Shown one piece after another: positions 1 to 7,517 of a DNA stretch of 11,707 nt. The first letter of the stretch is position 1, and each line of letters begins with the position of its first letter. Source of the stretch: Bacteroidota bacterium (GTDB lineage: Bacteria; Bacteroidota; Bacteroidia; Flavobacteriales_D; Crocinitomicaceae); NCBI GenBank assembly GCA_018825925.1, contig JAHKAT010000319.1:1-11707 (forward strand), read 5' to 3'. A program made the position numbers and the translations under genes. The notes under the pieces were generated by a model. The model had not been told where the DNA came from, did no database searches, and worked only from the letters and a program-made list of their open reading frames with translations.

Positions 1-261
1 CCGCATAATCTTAAAATTTGCTGTTGTTGGATTACTTCCTGGTGTAGTGAAACCGTAAAAATTATATCCACTAGCGCATGAAGTATTTTCGTATATAGAA
101 TAATTTGTTGCAATTTGAGTAACCGTAGCACTTCCAAATTGAGTAATTTGATTTCCCGCATTATCTATGACAAACACCTTTTTCCCGCCTACGCCTGAAA
201 TATGGGTGTGTTCATCCTGGTCTATTGCCGGCTGAGTATGTCCTTTATGATCTACTGACAT
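1..261 (-). CDS. Phage-virion-like hypothetical protein (3' end beyond window)
   Basis: The frame is open from an ATG at 261 to the window edge (87 codons, no stop seen), so the C-terminus is missing. The N-terminus is hydrophilic and His/Asp-rich (MSVDHKGHTQP, then DEHTHIS). A beta-rich stretch follows, ending in YGFTTPGSNPTTANFKIMR. That ending resembles short phage structural proteins that carry a Y-x-G-x-A-x-P-G-(S/T)-x-T-S segment before a W/F-x-I strand; the match is from memory and is an inference. An AGGAG lies 11 nt upstream of the ATG (273-277), unlike the Bacteroidota genes around it. The start overlaps the stop of a 32-codon ORF, as is common in phage structural modules. It could instead be an unrelated surface protein. 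The reading frame is well supported; the function is not. Confidence 0.55.
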   Translation of the reverse strand, partial: MSVDHKGHTQPAIDQDEHTHISGVGGKKVFVIDNAGNQITQFGSATVTQIATNYSIYENTSCASGYNFYGFTTPGSNPTTANFKIMR

Positions 262-350
262 AAGACATCCATCTCCTTTTCCAGATCCCTGCGCCTGGCA
301 TCAAGCCTGGCCCATTGGTAAAGTTTTTTAATCAGCTCGCTCCCTGTCAT
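252..350 (-). CDS. Small ORF (32 aa), charged helical, phage-like
   Basis: A short open frame runs from an ATG at 350 to a TAG at 252-254. The product is a charged, probably single-helix peptide (KKLYQWARLDARRRDLEKEM near its middle). Its stop overlaps the ATG of the next gene (ATGTCAGTAG), so the two are probably translationally coupled. Codon choice (AGG three times, CGC, GCC, CTG, GAG) is richer in GC than the ABC transporter gene it overlaps on the same strand in another frame (328-350). Small Arg/Glu-rich coiled-coil ORFs directly before a virion gene are typical of phage genomes. No family is recognised. Such a short ORF could be chance, but the stop/start coupling and composition favour a real gene. 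Confidence 0.4.
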   Translation of the reverse strand: MTGSELIKKLYQWARLDARRRDLEKEMDVLCQ

Positions 351-3114
351 TTGAAAACCTAACCTTCTTTGCAAATTCTTTATCTCCAATCCCTCTAATT
401 TCTTGATCAATTAAATCCGTAGACTCTTCAAATTGCAATTGATATTGCTTTCGAATAGTTTCTAGATACTCTTCTATCTTTTTTAGAGGTTTCAAATCCT
501 TGGTGCTTTGAATTTCACAACTCTCACATTTAAAATTTGACCAAATATTGGTTTCTTTTCCTATTTCATTATTCAATATCTGTACGGCGCGTTCCTTTAA
601 ATCTCTATTAAAATCTCTGTTTTTAAGAATCTCAATTTGGTTCAGTAATTCTGGTATCCAATAATCGCGTTTCCATCCACTTTCCACTTTGGTTTGATTC
701 CATACGTACAATTCGTCTTGTTCTATAGACATGTTTTTTGTGGAAACAACCATTGCTTCATAAATCCAACGAGAAGTCATTATGTTGCCTATCCAAGGCA
801 CCGATTTTTGAGATGAAAACAATGGATTTAATTTATCAAACTTGACAATCACTCCACTAAATAAAAGTTGAGGAATAATCAGTAAGGGAACTACAATATA
901 AATTACCTTGGCACTATTAAAAGTAGACGAGATTATTAAACCGAGCAAATTGCTAAAGCAAGCTGCTGTAAAAAGGATATACCAATGTTGAAATAACAAA
1001 CCTTCGATTTCCATTAAATAATTTCCAACGAGGACAAAAAGAAGGGTTTGTATTCCGCTGATTAGGAACATGATAGAAATCTTACTCAAAAGATAAGATG
1101 CTTTTGAAAGACCCAAAAAACGTTCTCGCTTCAGCAAGTGTCTATCCTTTATGATTTCTTCTGCAGCTACTGTGAGTCCAAGGAAAAGCGCAACAATAAC
1201 TCCAATGAATAAATACTGAGGTATATTTTCATTGTGGTATAAGGAATAGGTAAGTTCGGTTGAACCAGTATTTGAAACATCGTAATATTTCAAGAAAAAA
1301 GCCAAGATAAAAGCAAGAATAGGTGCTTCTAACATGTTAATTAAAATATACTGTTTGTTTGAAATTTTACTCAAAAAATCTCGCACGAAGTACACGTTCA
1401 ACTGTCGTCTTGTACCAGGCTTTTTATAGGTTCTTTTTAAAGGTTCAACATGCTTTATTTCCTCAAAATCATCAAGAGAAGATTCGTATATGGAATGCCA
1501 TTCTTTGGGTTGTACTTTTCTTGAAGGCGTGACATGACCGAATTCATCTATGATTTTTGATTCTATGATATTGAAGAGCAATTCTGGATTGACATTTCCA
1601 CAGAAATTACATTCTCTATCTCCAGCATTCACATGCTCGGCGTGGGTTTTGAAATGAACTATCGCATCTATTGGATTTCCATCATAAACAGGGTAACCAC
1701 CTTGATCTAAAATCAACATTCGATCAAACATTTTATAAATGTCAGAAGAGGGTTGGTGAATAACCACGAAGATTAGTTTCCCTTTAAACGTCAATTGCTT
1801 CAATAAGCTCATGATGTTTTCAGAATCGCGAGAAGATAAACCAGAGGTAGGTTCATCTACGAATAATACCGAAGGTTCTCTTATTAATTCTAATGCAATA
1901 TTTAATCTTTTTCTTTGTCCTCCAGAAATGGTTTTAGCGATAGGATTTCCAACTTTAAGATTTCGAACATGCAGTAAACCAACATCCTCAAGTACTTTTA
2001 CAACTTTTCTTTTGAGTTCGAGTTTCTTTAAATCAGCAAAACAAAGCTTTGCGTTGAAGTATAGATTTTGAAAAACGGTGAGCTCTTCGATTAACAGATC
2101 ATCTTGTGAAATATGACCAATTATTCCGTCAAGCTCATCGGGTTCGGAAGTTAAGTTTATTCCATTAATAATAATTGAACCTGAAGTTGGGGTTATTGTT
2201 CCATTTAAAATATTCAACAAAGTGGATTTTCCAGTTCCCGAACCACCCATTATACCGAATAAATTCCCCGATTCAGCGCTTAAATTCAAATGATGAATTC
2301 CTTTTCGTCCCCCTTCAAATTGATATTTTAAATCCTTTACTTCAAAAGATATTTTTTGTGAAATTTGGTCTTGAATAAATCCAGCAAACACATCTGAATA
2401 ATACAAGGTGCTGCTCTTAATCGTTCTTAAGGCACAGCCTGTCGAAAAAGGAATGATTCTCGAAGGATTTGTTCCCTGTCCATTGAAAACTAATTCCTCC
2501 TTCCCGAAATAGCGAACAAACAAAAGATTTTCACTCGCAATTCTAAAAAAAACCATGCGTTCATCCAAATTATTCAATTGGATCGACTTGGCACGTTTTA
2601 AAGTAATTGGCCTATTCTGAACATGAAGAAAAACTTCTTCGTCTAGTTCTTCTATGTCATTCTGAAGAATGAATTTTTTTAAATTTTCTAGAATAGAGAG
2701 AGAGACATTGAAAGTTTCAGCTACGGTATTGGTAAAATCTAGTTCTTGATTCGTAATATCACCATTCGTTCGGATATATTCCAATACACGAACAAGCACT
2801 ATTAATTTTTGATTTTGAGTAAGTTCCTTATTAATTTGAGAACAAACGCGAAGAATTTTCACTGAATTTACGGAGGTTCTCTTTTCAAGACCGTGTTTTT
2901 TACTGGAGGGCTTGTGGAGTGTTCTAACCTGTTCAATATAATAATCTAAATAAAAATCAACTGAGGTTGTAGATAACTCATTTCTTAAAATTGATTCTAC
3001 TACATCCTTTCCAACAATTTGTGGAATATGAATCTCGTGATTTTTATCTGTGAAATCTACCTTTGCCAAGATTGCAAAAAGCTGCATCAGGGCTTTTAGT
3101 ATTTTTTCACTCAT
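328..3114 (-). CDS. ABCG-like ABC transporter, ATPase fused to permease, N-terminal TerB-like region, C-terminus probably truncated
   Basis: This is a 928-residue inner-membrane half-transporter. Residues 1-150 are helical and resemble a TerB-like domain (LMQLFAILAKVD near the start, then a block at 100-138). The ATPase domain covers about 255-500: Walker A GGSGTGKS (290-297), Q-loop Q337 in SQDDLLIEELTV, signature SGGQR (397-401), Walker B LFVDEP with D420/E421, D-loop SGLSS, and H-loop H453. The QDD/LTV and VIHQPSS blocks are typical of the ABCG/White type. A linker has CNFCGNVNPE (C502, C505). The permease has five visible hydrophobic helices (about 588-608, 633-652, 673-700, 709-732, 735-757). 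A soluble tail with KCESC (C863, C866) follows, but no sixth helix, although ABCG proteins normally end with one. The last codons lie in sequence that also reads as a foreign small ORF, so the natural C-terminus may be lost. It is the third gene of its operon, 14 bp after the secreted protein. The substrate is unknown. Confidence 0.9.
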   Translation of the reverse strand: MSEKILKALMQLFAILAKVDFTDKNHEIHIPQIVGKDVVESILRNELSTTSVDFYLDYYIEQVRTLHKPSSKKHGLEKRTSVNSVKILRVCSQINKELTQNQKLIVLVRVLEYIRTNGDITNQELDFTNTVAETFNVSLSILENLKKFILQNDIEELDEEVFLHVQNRPITLKRAKSIQLNNLDERMVFFRIASENLLFVRYFGKEELVFNGQGTNPSRIIPFSTGCALRTIKSSTLYYSDVFAGFIQDQISQKISFEVKDLKYQFEGGRKGIHHLNLSAESGNLFGIMGGSGTGKSTLLNILNGTITPTSGSIIINGINLTSEPDELDGIIGHISQDDLLIEELTVFQNLYFNAKLCFADLKKLELKRKVVKVLEDVGLLHVRNLKVGNPIAKTISGGQRKRLNIALELIREPSVLFVDEPTSGLSSRDSENIMSLLKQLTFKGKLIFVVIHQPSSDIYKMFDRMLILDQGGYPVYDGNPIDAIVHFKTHAEHVNAGDRECNFCGNVNPELLFNIIESKIIDEFGHVTPSRKVQPKEWHSIYESSLDDFEEIKHVEPLKRTYKKPGTRRQLNVYFVRDFLSKISNKQYILINMLEAPILAFILAFFLKYYDVSNTGSTELTYSLYHNENIPQYLFIGVIVALFLGLTVAAEEIIKDRHLLKRERFLGLSKASYLLSKISIMFLISGIQTLLFVLVGNYLMEIEGLLFQHWYILFTAACFSNLLGLIISSTFNSAKVIYIVVPLLIIPQLLFSGVIVKFDKLNPLFSSQKSVPWIGNIMTSRWIYEAMVVSTKNMSIEQDELYVWNQTKVESGWKRDYWIPELLNQIEILKNRDFNRDLKERAVQILNNEIGKETNIWSNFKCESCEIQSTKDLKPLKKIEEYLETIRKQYQLQFEESTDLIDQEIRGIGDKEFAKKVRFSNDRERAD

Positions 3115-3128
3115 CTAATTGTTTGGAT

Positions 3129-3560
3129 TTAATTTTTTTTAAAACCGATTAACATAACTGCACATCCTGTGGACTTTAAGTCATTATCTAACTCTGTTTG
3201 AATCACGACAGGAATAGTTGTCGGTATTTTAAAATCCCAATAAGGTGCATTTTTATGTTTTGCATTAGTAAACAACACATTGCCTTTGATGTCGCGTACT
3301 GTAAAAATTACATAACGTTCATTTTTTCCTGCTGAAGCGGCAATTCTGTAGGTTGAACCGCCATAAAAAGTTGTTTTAAACTCAGCTTGTTCGCGATCAA
3401 GGAAGGCTCTATAAATCTGTCCATCAGAAACAAAAGTCTCGCCTCCATTTTTACCATTTAAATAATTGCTACAGTCTTTTGCTATCTGTTCACAGTCCTG
3501 AACTTGAGCATTTAACCCGATAGATAATAAAATGAATGGAATAAAAAGTATTTTTTTCAT
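3129..3560 (-). CDS. Small secreted (periplasmic) protein of unknown function
   Basis: The product is 143 residues with a clear Sec signal peptide: MKK, a hydrophobic core (ILFIPFILLSIGL), and likely cleavage after LNA at residue 18. The mature part has three cysteines (C23, C30, C133), so a disulfide is possible, and alternates beta-strand-like stretches (FKTTFYGGSTYRIAAS, YVIFTVRD, FKIPTTIPVVIQTE). It ends in STGCAVMLIGF, a segment I associate with a widespread uncharacterised Bacteroidota secreted family; that link is from memory. It lies 10 bp after the lipoprotein gene and 14 bp before the ABC transporter gene, so all three are probably one transcript. Nothing indicates catalysis. A binding or accessory role in the envelope is possible but is only an inference from context. 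Confidence 0.8.
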   Translation of the reverse strand: MKKILFIPFILLSIGLNAQVQDCEQIAKDCSNYLNGKNGGETFVSDGQIYRAFLDREQAEFKTTFYGGSTYRIAASAGKNERYVIFTVRDIKGNVLFTNAKHKNAPYWDFKIPTTIPVVIQTELDNDLKSTGCAVMLIGFKKN

Positions 3561-3570
3561 AATTCAATTA

Positions 3571-4461
3571 TTATTCAGTGATCCCTTTGCGGATTGATCT
3601 AAGTTTCATTGTGATTTGATTCAAAATATCGGTATCTATTTTCACCTCTACTTCGTGATTAAAAGTAGTGATACAATTCTTTTTATCCGTGGTAGGTGGC
3701 TTGTATGTATATATAAATTCAACTTTTTCAAAATAAAACTGCAAGTCCTTCATATCTCGAATTAACTCGTTATTTATTTTTTGATCATTATATTCTTCAA
3801 GTGCTTCAATGATGGTGTTCAAAGTCAACTGTTGTTCCCCAATTCTTTTAACAATCTCTGCCGAAGGTTTAATTTGATTCAATTCACACGCGATATACAT
3901 AGATTCAATCCATCCACCGGCCAAAATTAAAATGGAGATGGCTTTGCGATTCGTGTTCTTTAAAAAGTTATCCGATTGTTTAAATGCGTCAGCGGCAATA
4001 ATCATCATAGAATCTTGATTGGCTAAATTGCTTTCAAACCTTTTAATAAAGTTATTATCAAAAGCTTTATTCAATCCCAATTTCTCCGTTGTTTTTTTAA
4101 TGGCAGCAAGATATTTTATACTTTGATCTGCTTTGTTGTAAATTGATACATACCCCAAATCTGTTCCGAAAACACCCAAATTTAAAGCCTGTTTGTAAAT
4201 GGTATTGTATTCAATTAAATTATCTGTTGGGTTAACAAGGGTTGAATTAAAATCTAAATTCAATTCTTTTATCAACATCGAGGTTTGAATGGGGGATGGG
4301 ATGCTGAAAATCTTACCGTCAAAAACAGTGTTGAGCGAACTGTTCGGGTCAAGAACTTCTTCGTCAATTTCTTTAGCAACTTCATTATTAGACCCTTTAC
4401 AAGCCGTTAGCCCGATGAGTCCGAAAAGTATGACGCTGGTACCTATTGAAAATATTCTCAT
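3571..4461 (-). CDS. Outer-membrane/periplasmic lipoprotein, uncharacterised Bacteroidota family
   Basis: The product is 296 residues with a lipoprotein signal peptide: MRIFSIGTSVILFGLIG, then lipobox LTAC with lipidated C21. Residues after the cysteine are KGSNNE, followed by an acidic patch (EIDEEVLD, 31-38). Acidic residues at +2 to +5 favour surface export in flavobacteria, and this case is not clear-cut. The mature protein is mostly helical. Conserved-looking blocks are ALNLGVFGTDLGYVSIYN (92-109) and ILAGGWIESMYIA (179-191), which I recall from a common uncharacterised Bacteroidota lipoprotein family. No enzyme motif is visible. It is the first gene of the minus-strand operon, divergent from hemB, followed after 10 bp by a small secreted protein and then an ABC transporter, so an envelope role shared with them is plausible. 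Confidence 0.82.
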   Translation of the reverse strand: MRIFSIGTSVILFGLIGLTACKGSNNEVAKEIDEEVLDPNSSLNTVFDGKIFSIPSPIQTSMLIKELNLDFNSTLVNPTDNLIEYNTIYKQALNLGVFGTDLGYVSIYNKADQSIKYLAAIKKTTEKLGLNKAFDNNFIKRFESNLANQDSMMIIAADAFKQSDNFLKNTNRKAISILILAGGWIESMYIACELNQIKPSAEIVKRIGEQQLTLNTIIEALEEYNDQKINNELIRDMKDLQFYFEKVEFIYTYKPPTTDKKNCITTFNHEVEVKIDTDILNQITMKLRSIRKGITE

Positions 4462-4534
4462 GTATCACATTATATAAGTACTAAAATAGTAATTTTTTAA
4501 CGCGGGTCTGTTATTCCTAAATAAAAATGGCGAA

Positions 4535-4568
4535 TTGAAATGTTTGAACGACGTTTCCGTTACCTTTG
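4535..4568 (+). promoter_or_regulatory. Bacteroidota-type promoter for the hemB operon
   Basis: TACCTTTG at 4561-4568 matches the Bacteroidota -7 element TAnnTTTG exactly. A TTG at 4535-4537 lies 23 bp upstream, the upper end of the accepted spacing; a second TTG at 4544-4546 is only 14 bp away. Transcription would start near 4573-4576, about 10 nt before the ATG at 4585. The promoter therefore overlaps the first codons of the longer hemB frame and supports the internal start. Confidence 0.6.
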
Positions 4569-4584
4569 TTTAAAATTTGAATGT

Positions 4585-5559
4585 ATGTTGCAAAGACCGA
4601 GGAGAAATCGAAAAAATGTTGCTATTCGTGACCTTGTACAAGAAACTAATCTAACAGCCGATCATCTAATATACCCAATGTTTTTGATAGATGGGCAAAA
4701 TAAGAGAGAAGTTATCCCTTCCTTGCCTAATTTATTCCGACTTTCAGAAGATTTGGCCCTTAAAGACATTGAGGACAGCTTAAACCTAGGGATTCGAATA
4801 TTTGATATTTTTCCTGCTGTTGAAGATCATTTGAAAAATCAAACAGCATCATATAGTTATGCCGAGGATAACTTTTATTTGAGAATCATTCGAAAAATAA
4901 AAGAAACCTTTCCTGAAGCTGTATTAATGTCAGATGTGGCAATGGATCCTTATTCTTCCGATGGTCATGATGGGTTTGTGGAGAACGATCTAATTCACAA
5001 CGACAAAACTTTACCGATTCTATCAAAAATGTCGGTTGCCCAAGCACAAGCTGGAATAGATATTATCGGACCTTCAGACATGATGGATGGTAGAGTAGGA
5101 GCCATACGTAGAGAATTGGATTTAAATGGATTTACAGAGGTTTCAATAATGTCTTATTGTGCAAAATATGCAAGTGCTTTCTATGGTCCATTCAGAGATG
5201 CTCTGAATTCTGCTCCAAAGTTCGGAGATAAAAAGTCTTATCAAATGAACCCTGCCAACAAACGCGAAGCATTAATAGAAGCGAAATTGGATATTGCAGA
5301 GGGGGCTGATTTTTTAATGGTTAAACCTGCTTCTTTATATTTAGATGTGATTCATTTAATGAAAGAGAATTTTGAAATTCCTATTACGGCCTATAACGTT
5401 AGCGGTGAATACGCCATGATTCACGCAGCAGCGGAAAAAGGTTGGTTGGATTACGACCGGGCAATGTGCGAAATGTTACTTTCTATTAAACGCGCTGGAG
5501 CTGACGGTATTTTGACTTATTTTGCAAAAGATTTTGCTCGATTAATTAAAAGCAGTTAA
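4585..5559 (+). CDS. hemB: Porphobilinogen synthase (delta-aminolevulinic acid dehydratase)
   Basis: This cytosolic enzyme condenses two 5-aminolevulinate molecules to porphobilinogen, the first common step of tetrapyrrole (haem) synthesis. The frame is open from an ATG at 4540, but I choose the ATG at 4585: the family start MLQRPRRNRKN follows directly, and a good promoter covers the earlier codons. This gives 324 residues, the usual family length. Numbered from the longer frame, the Schiff-base lysines are K209 (SYCAKYASAFYGPFRDA) and K262 (FLMVKPASLYLD). The SDMMDGRVGAIR block is at 179-190. The metal segment DVAMDPYSSDGHDG (132-145) has Asp where zinc enzymes have Cys, so this is the Mg/Asp-type rather than the Zn(Cys)3-type enzyme. 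It is first in an operon and ends 2 bp before the M50 protease gene. Confidence 0.97.
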   Translation: MLQRPRRNRKNVAIRDLVQETNLTADHLIYPMFLIDGQNKREVIPSLPNLFRLSEDLALKDIEDSLNLGIRIFDIFPAVEDHLKNQTASYSYAEDNFYLRIIRKIKETFPEAVLMSDVAMDPYSSDGHDGFVENDLIHNDKTLPILSKMSVAQAQAGIDIIGPSDMMDGRVGAIRRELDLNGFTEVSIMSYCAKYASAFYGPFRDALNSAPKFGDKKSYQMNPANKREALIEAKLDIAEGADFLMVKPASLYLDVIHLMKENFEIPITAYNVSGEYAMIHAAAEKGWLDYDRAMCEMLLSIKRAGADGILTYFAKDFARLIKSS

Positions 5560-5561
5560 AA

Positions 5562-6518
5562 ATGGATGAATACTATGCTGAAAAGCCTGATATTTTAGAG
5601 AAAAAAAGTAAATCAAGACTGGATGTCACCGTTTTTTCAATGGTCCTTTTTGTCGGTTCATTTCTATGGTTTTTTCAAGATTCTATCTGGTTTGTCTTAT
5701 CTCTTCTTCTTGTTTTATTGATTCACGAACTAGGCCACTTCTTGTTTATGAAAAAATTCAACTACAAAAATGTTAGAATGCTTTTTGTTCCGTTTATGGG
5801 CGCATTTGTACAGGGTAATAAGGAGAAGTATTCCCAAAAAGAGAGTTTTTTGGTTGTTTTGGCTGGACCAATTCCCGGGCTAATCATTGGATTGTCACTT
5901 TTTTATTATGCAATTCATACTCAAAATGCCATGTTCCTCACCTTGTCCTTTCTATTTATTCTTTTAAATGAGGTAAATCTCTTGCCCTTAGATCCTTTGG
6001 ATGGTGGACAATTATTCAGATTGTTGGTTCAAAAAAATGAAGATTTATTTCAATTGATTTTCTCTTTAATTTCTTCGATTACTTTAATAATTATAGGTTA
6101 CTTGATTGATAGTTGGGTACTTATGGCTTTCGGATTCTTAATGTCTTTTAGAGTTCGTAATGTGCAGAAAAACATGACTATCCGTAAGGAAATGACTGCT
6201 GAAAACCTGAACTTTAGGTTACCGTATAGTGAACTTTCCAATGCTGATTACGCAAAAATCAGACGATTTGTTATAGATAACAATAGAGCCCTTAAAAAGT
6301 ATTTGGAATTAAACGATGATGATTCAAATAATGAGTTGCTTGTAGCAAAAGAAGTGAAGGCTGTTTTGGCTCCAGCTCTTATTTTTGACACTAATTTGAT
6401 CGGTAGAATATTAGTCGCACTTTTGTGGTTATCCGCTTTGGTCGGACCTGTATTGTTATTTGTTTTTGGTGAATTTGACATGAATTGGTATTATGAAGCC
6501 ATTAAAAATTGGGGATAG
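5562..6518 (+). CDS. M50-family (site-2-protease-like) membrane zinc metalloprotease
   Basis: This 318-residue integral inner-membrane protein has the M50 zinc site: HELGH at 55-59 inside a hydrophobic helix, and the distal NLLPLDPLDGGQ motif (139-150) whose D147 is the expected third ligand. A conserved-looking LAGPIPGLIIG segment (100-110) lies between them, as in this family. About six hydrophobic helices are visible (about 23-38, 42-63, 97-117, 123-141, 163-195, 280-301). A soluble insert of about 80 residues (200-278) precedes the last helix. No PDZ domain is present, so it differs from RseP. It would cleave membrane-embedded substrates such as anti-sigma factors or signal-peptide remnants; the substrate cannot be read from sequence. 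It starts 2 bp after hemB, and its end overlaps the Smr gene by 26 bp. Confidence 0.88.
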   Translation: MDEYYAEKPDILEKKSKSRLDVTVFSMVLFVGSFLWFFQDSIWFVLSLLLVLLIHELGHFLFMKKFNYKNVRMLFVPFMGAFVQGNKEKYSQKESFLVVLAGPIPGLIIGLSLFYYAIHTQNAMFLTLSFLFILLNEVNLLPLDPLDGGQLFRLLVQKNEDLFQLIFSLISSITLIIIGYLIDSWVLMAFGFLMSFRVRNVQKNMTIRKEMTAENLNFRLPYSELSNADYAKIRRFVIDNNRALKKYLELNDDDSNNELLVAKEVKAVLAPALIFDTNLIGRILVALLWLSALVGPVLLFVFGEFDMNWYYEAIKNWG

Positions 6519-7020
6519 AGTTAGTTTTTTATCTAGCTCAGGCGGAGGACGTGTTCTTGATATAAACAAGAATCAAGTGCTGGTTGAGGATGAGAATGGA
6601 TTTGAAAATTTTCACGATATCCACGATTTAGTACTAAGACTGGAAATAAATATAGAACAAGTTGAACTGAAGGATGTTACAGTAAAAACAGTAAAAAAAC
6701 CTCAAAAAACCATCTCAAAAAAAGAAAAAGATTTACCTATTCTCGACTTGCACATTGAAAACCTAACCGATTCACATCGAGACTGGTCAAATCATGAAAT
6801 TGTAACTTTTCAACTCAGAAAATTAGATGTTTTTTTAAATGAAACAGAAAGAAACAGACTCCCCAAAGTGATTGTAGTTCACGGCGTTGGGTCGGGTAAG
6901 TTAAAGTCAGAAATACAATTAAAGGTGCGTGGAATTCCAGGAGCAACAATGCACGACTGCCATTTTATGGCCTTTGGAAAAGGGGCGAGTGTTATAGAGC
7001 GAAAATTTAATTGGAAGTAA
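6493..7020 (+). CDS. Smr-domain protein (short MutS2-related/DUF2027-like)
   Basis: The product is 175 residues. The N-terminus (MKPLKIGDRVSFLSSSGGGRVLDI, then QVLVEDENGFE) is a small beta-rich segment like that of the Bacteroidota DUF2027/Smr proteins. A Lys-rich linker (58-80) follows. The C-terminal Smr domain (about 82-175) has LDLHIENL (84-91, DLH motif), VVHGVGSGKL (128-137, the HGxGxG motif), and FGKGASVIERK near the end. Smr domains bind or nick nucleic acid; in MutS2-type proteins they act on branched DNA or collided ribosomes. The role here is not determinable. The ATG lies within the last codons of the M50 gene (26-bp overlap), so translation is probably coupled. It is the last gene of the hemB operon, 20 bp from a convergent gene. 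Confidence 0.85.
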   Translation: MKPLKIGDRVSFLSSSGGGRVLDINKNQVLVEDENGFENFHDIHDLVLRLEINIEQVELKDVTVKTVKKPQKTISKKEKDLPILDLHIENLTDSHRDWSNHEIVTFQLRKLDVFLNETERNRLPKVIVVHGVGSGKLKSEIQLKVRGIPGATMHDCHFMAFGKGASVIERKFNWK

Positions 7021-7040
7021 TTAAATCTGGGGAAGATTAT

Positions 7041-7517
7041 TTATTCGGAACCAAAACTATGCGCATCGTTGTGTCTATCCTCGATTTTATCTTTAATAGT
7101 TTTAAGCACTTGACTTAATGCAAAAAGTTCGGGTAGATTATTCTTATTCAACCATTCCCATCCTTCGTTTTCTCCATCGATGGCCAAAGCCATGTATTTA
7201 TAGTCAAACAATTCTAGCTTTTCCAACCAGTTTAAAGCCTTTTGATCTCCTTCCATTGCATTAATAAATGCCATTAAATGCGGGAAGTTATTTTGCATAA
7301 GCCAATTTCTAGCTTCTTTCTTTAAATAGATAGCTTGATTAAAAATGGGAATTTCAGGATAACCATTTTTTTGAAGCCAAAGGGTAATTTCTTTATTCCC
7401 TTCTAAAGATTTAATCCAAGCAATAATGATTTTCGAAGAGTACGTTTTTAAATGATACTTTACCTTTTGAATCTCATTAGGATTAATGACTTTTTTATTT
7501 CGTTTAAACCAAGTCAT
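7041..7517 (-). CDS. Helical 25-residue-repeat protein of unknown function
   Basis: This 158-residue, probably cytosolic protein has no signal peptide or membrane helix. After a basic start (MTWFKRNKKV) it consists of tandem repeats with an exact 25-residue period: the WL pairs sit at 47-48, 72-73, 97-98 and 122-123, and a degenerate HL is at 22-23. The repeat pattern is roughly WL-x-x-N-x-x-P-x-L-x-A-x-x-x-A-x-x-G-(D/E)-x-x-A, with Gly at 40, 90 and 115, 18 residues after the WL/HL position. Each unit looks like two short helices, so a small solenoid used for protein binding is likely. Its ATG overlaps the SpmA-SpmB stop (ATGA), which implies coupled translation and perhaps a shared function. 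It is the last gene of the long minus-strand run. Confidence 0.8.
   Translation of the reverse strand: MTWFKRNKKVINPNEIQKVKYHLKTYSSKIIIAWIKSLEGNKEITLWLQKNGYPEIPIFNQAIYLKKEARNWLMQNNFPHLMAFINAMEGDQKALNWLEKLELFDYKYMALAIDGENEGWEWLNKNNLPELFALSQVLKTIKDKIEDRHNDAHSFGSE

Noticed and set aside
1811..2378. Open frames on the plus strand opposite the ABC transporter ATPase region
   Set aside because: They lie antisense to a clearly conserved ATPase domain and give low-complexity, Ser/Phe-rich products with no motif.
4479..4491. Inverted repeat TACTA-AAA-TAGTA in the divergent promoter region, and a TATTTTAG on the minus strand resembling a -7 element
   Set aside because: The 5-bp arms are expected by chance in AT-rich DNA, the -7 match has a mismatch, and no TTG lies at the right distance. 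A lipoprotein-operon promoter must be nearby but cannot be fixed.
4540..4584. First ATG of the hemB frame as the real start
   Set aside because: The extra 15 residues are outside the family alignment and overlap the best promoter match.
6248..6481. Minus-strand open frame inside the M50 protease gene
   Set aside because: It lies fully within a supported gene and its composition is explained by the reverse complement of that gene.
7024..7038. Hairpin AATCT-GGGGA-AGATT between the convergent genes
   Set aside because: The stem is only 5 bp, AT-rich and without a following T-tract, so it is too weak to call a terminator.
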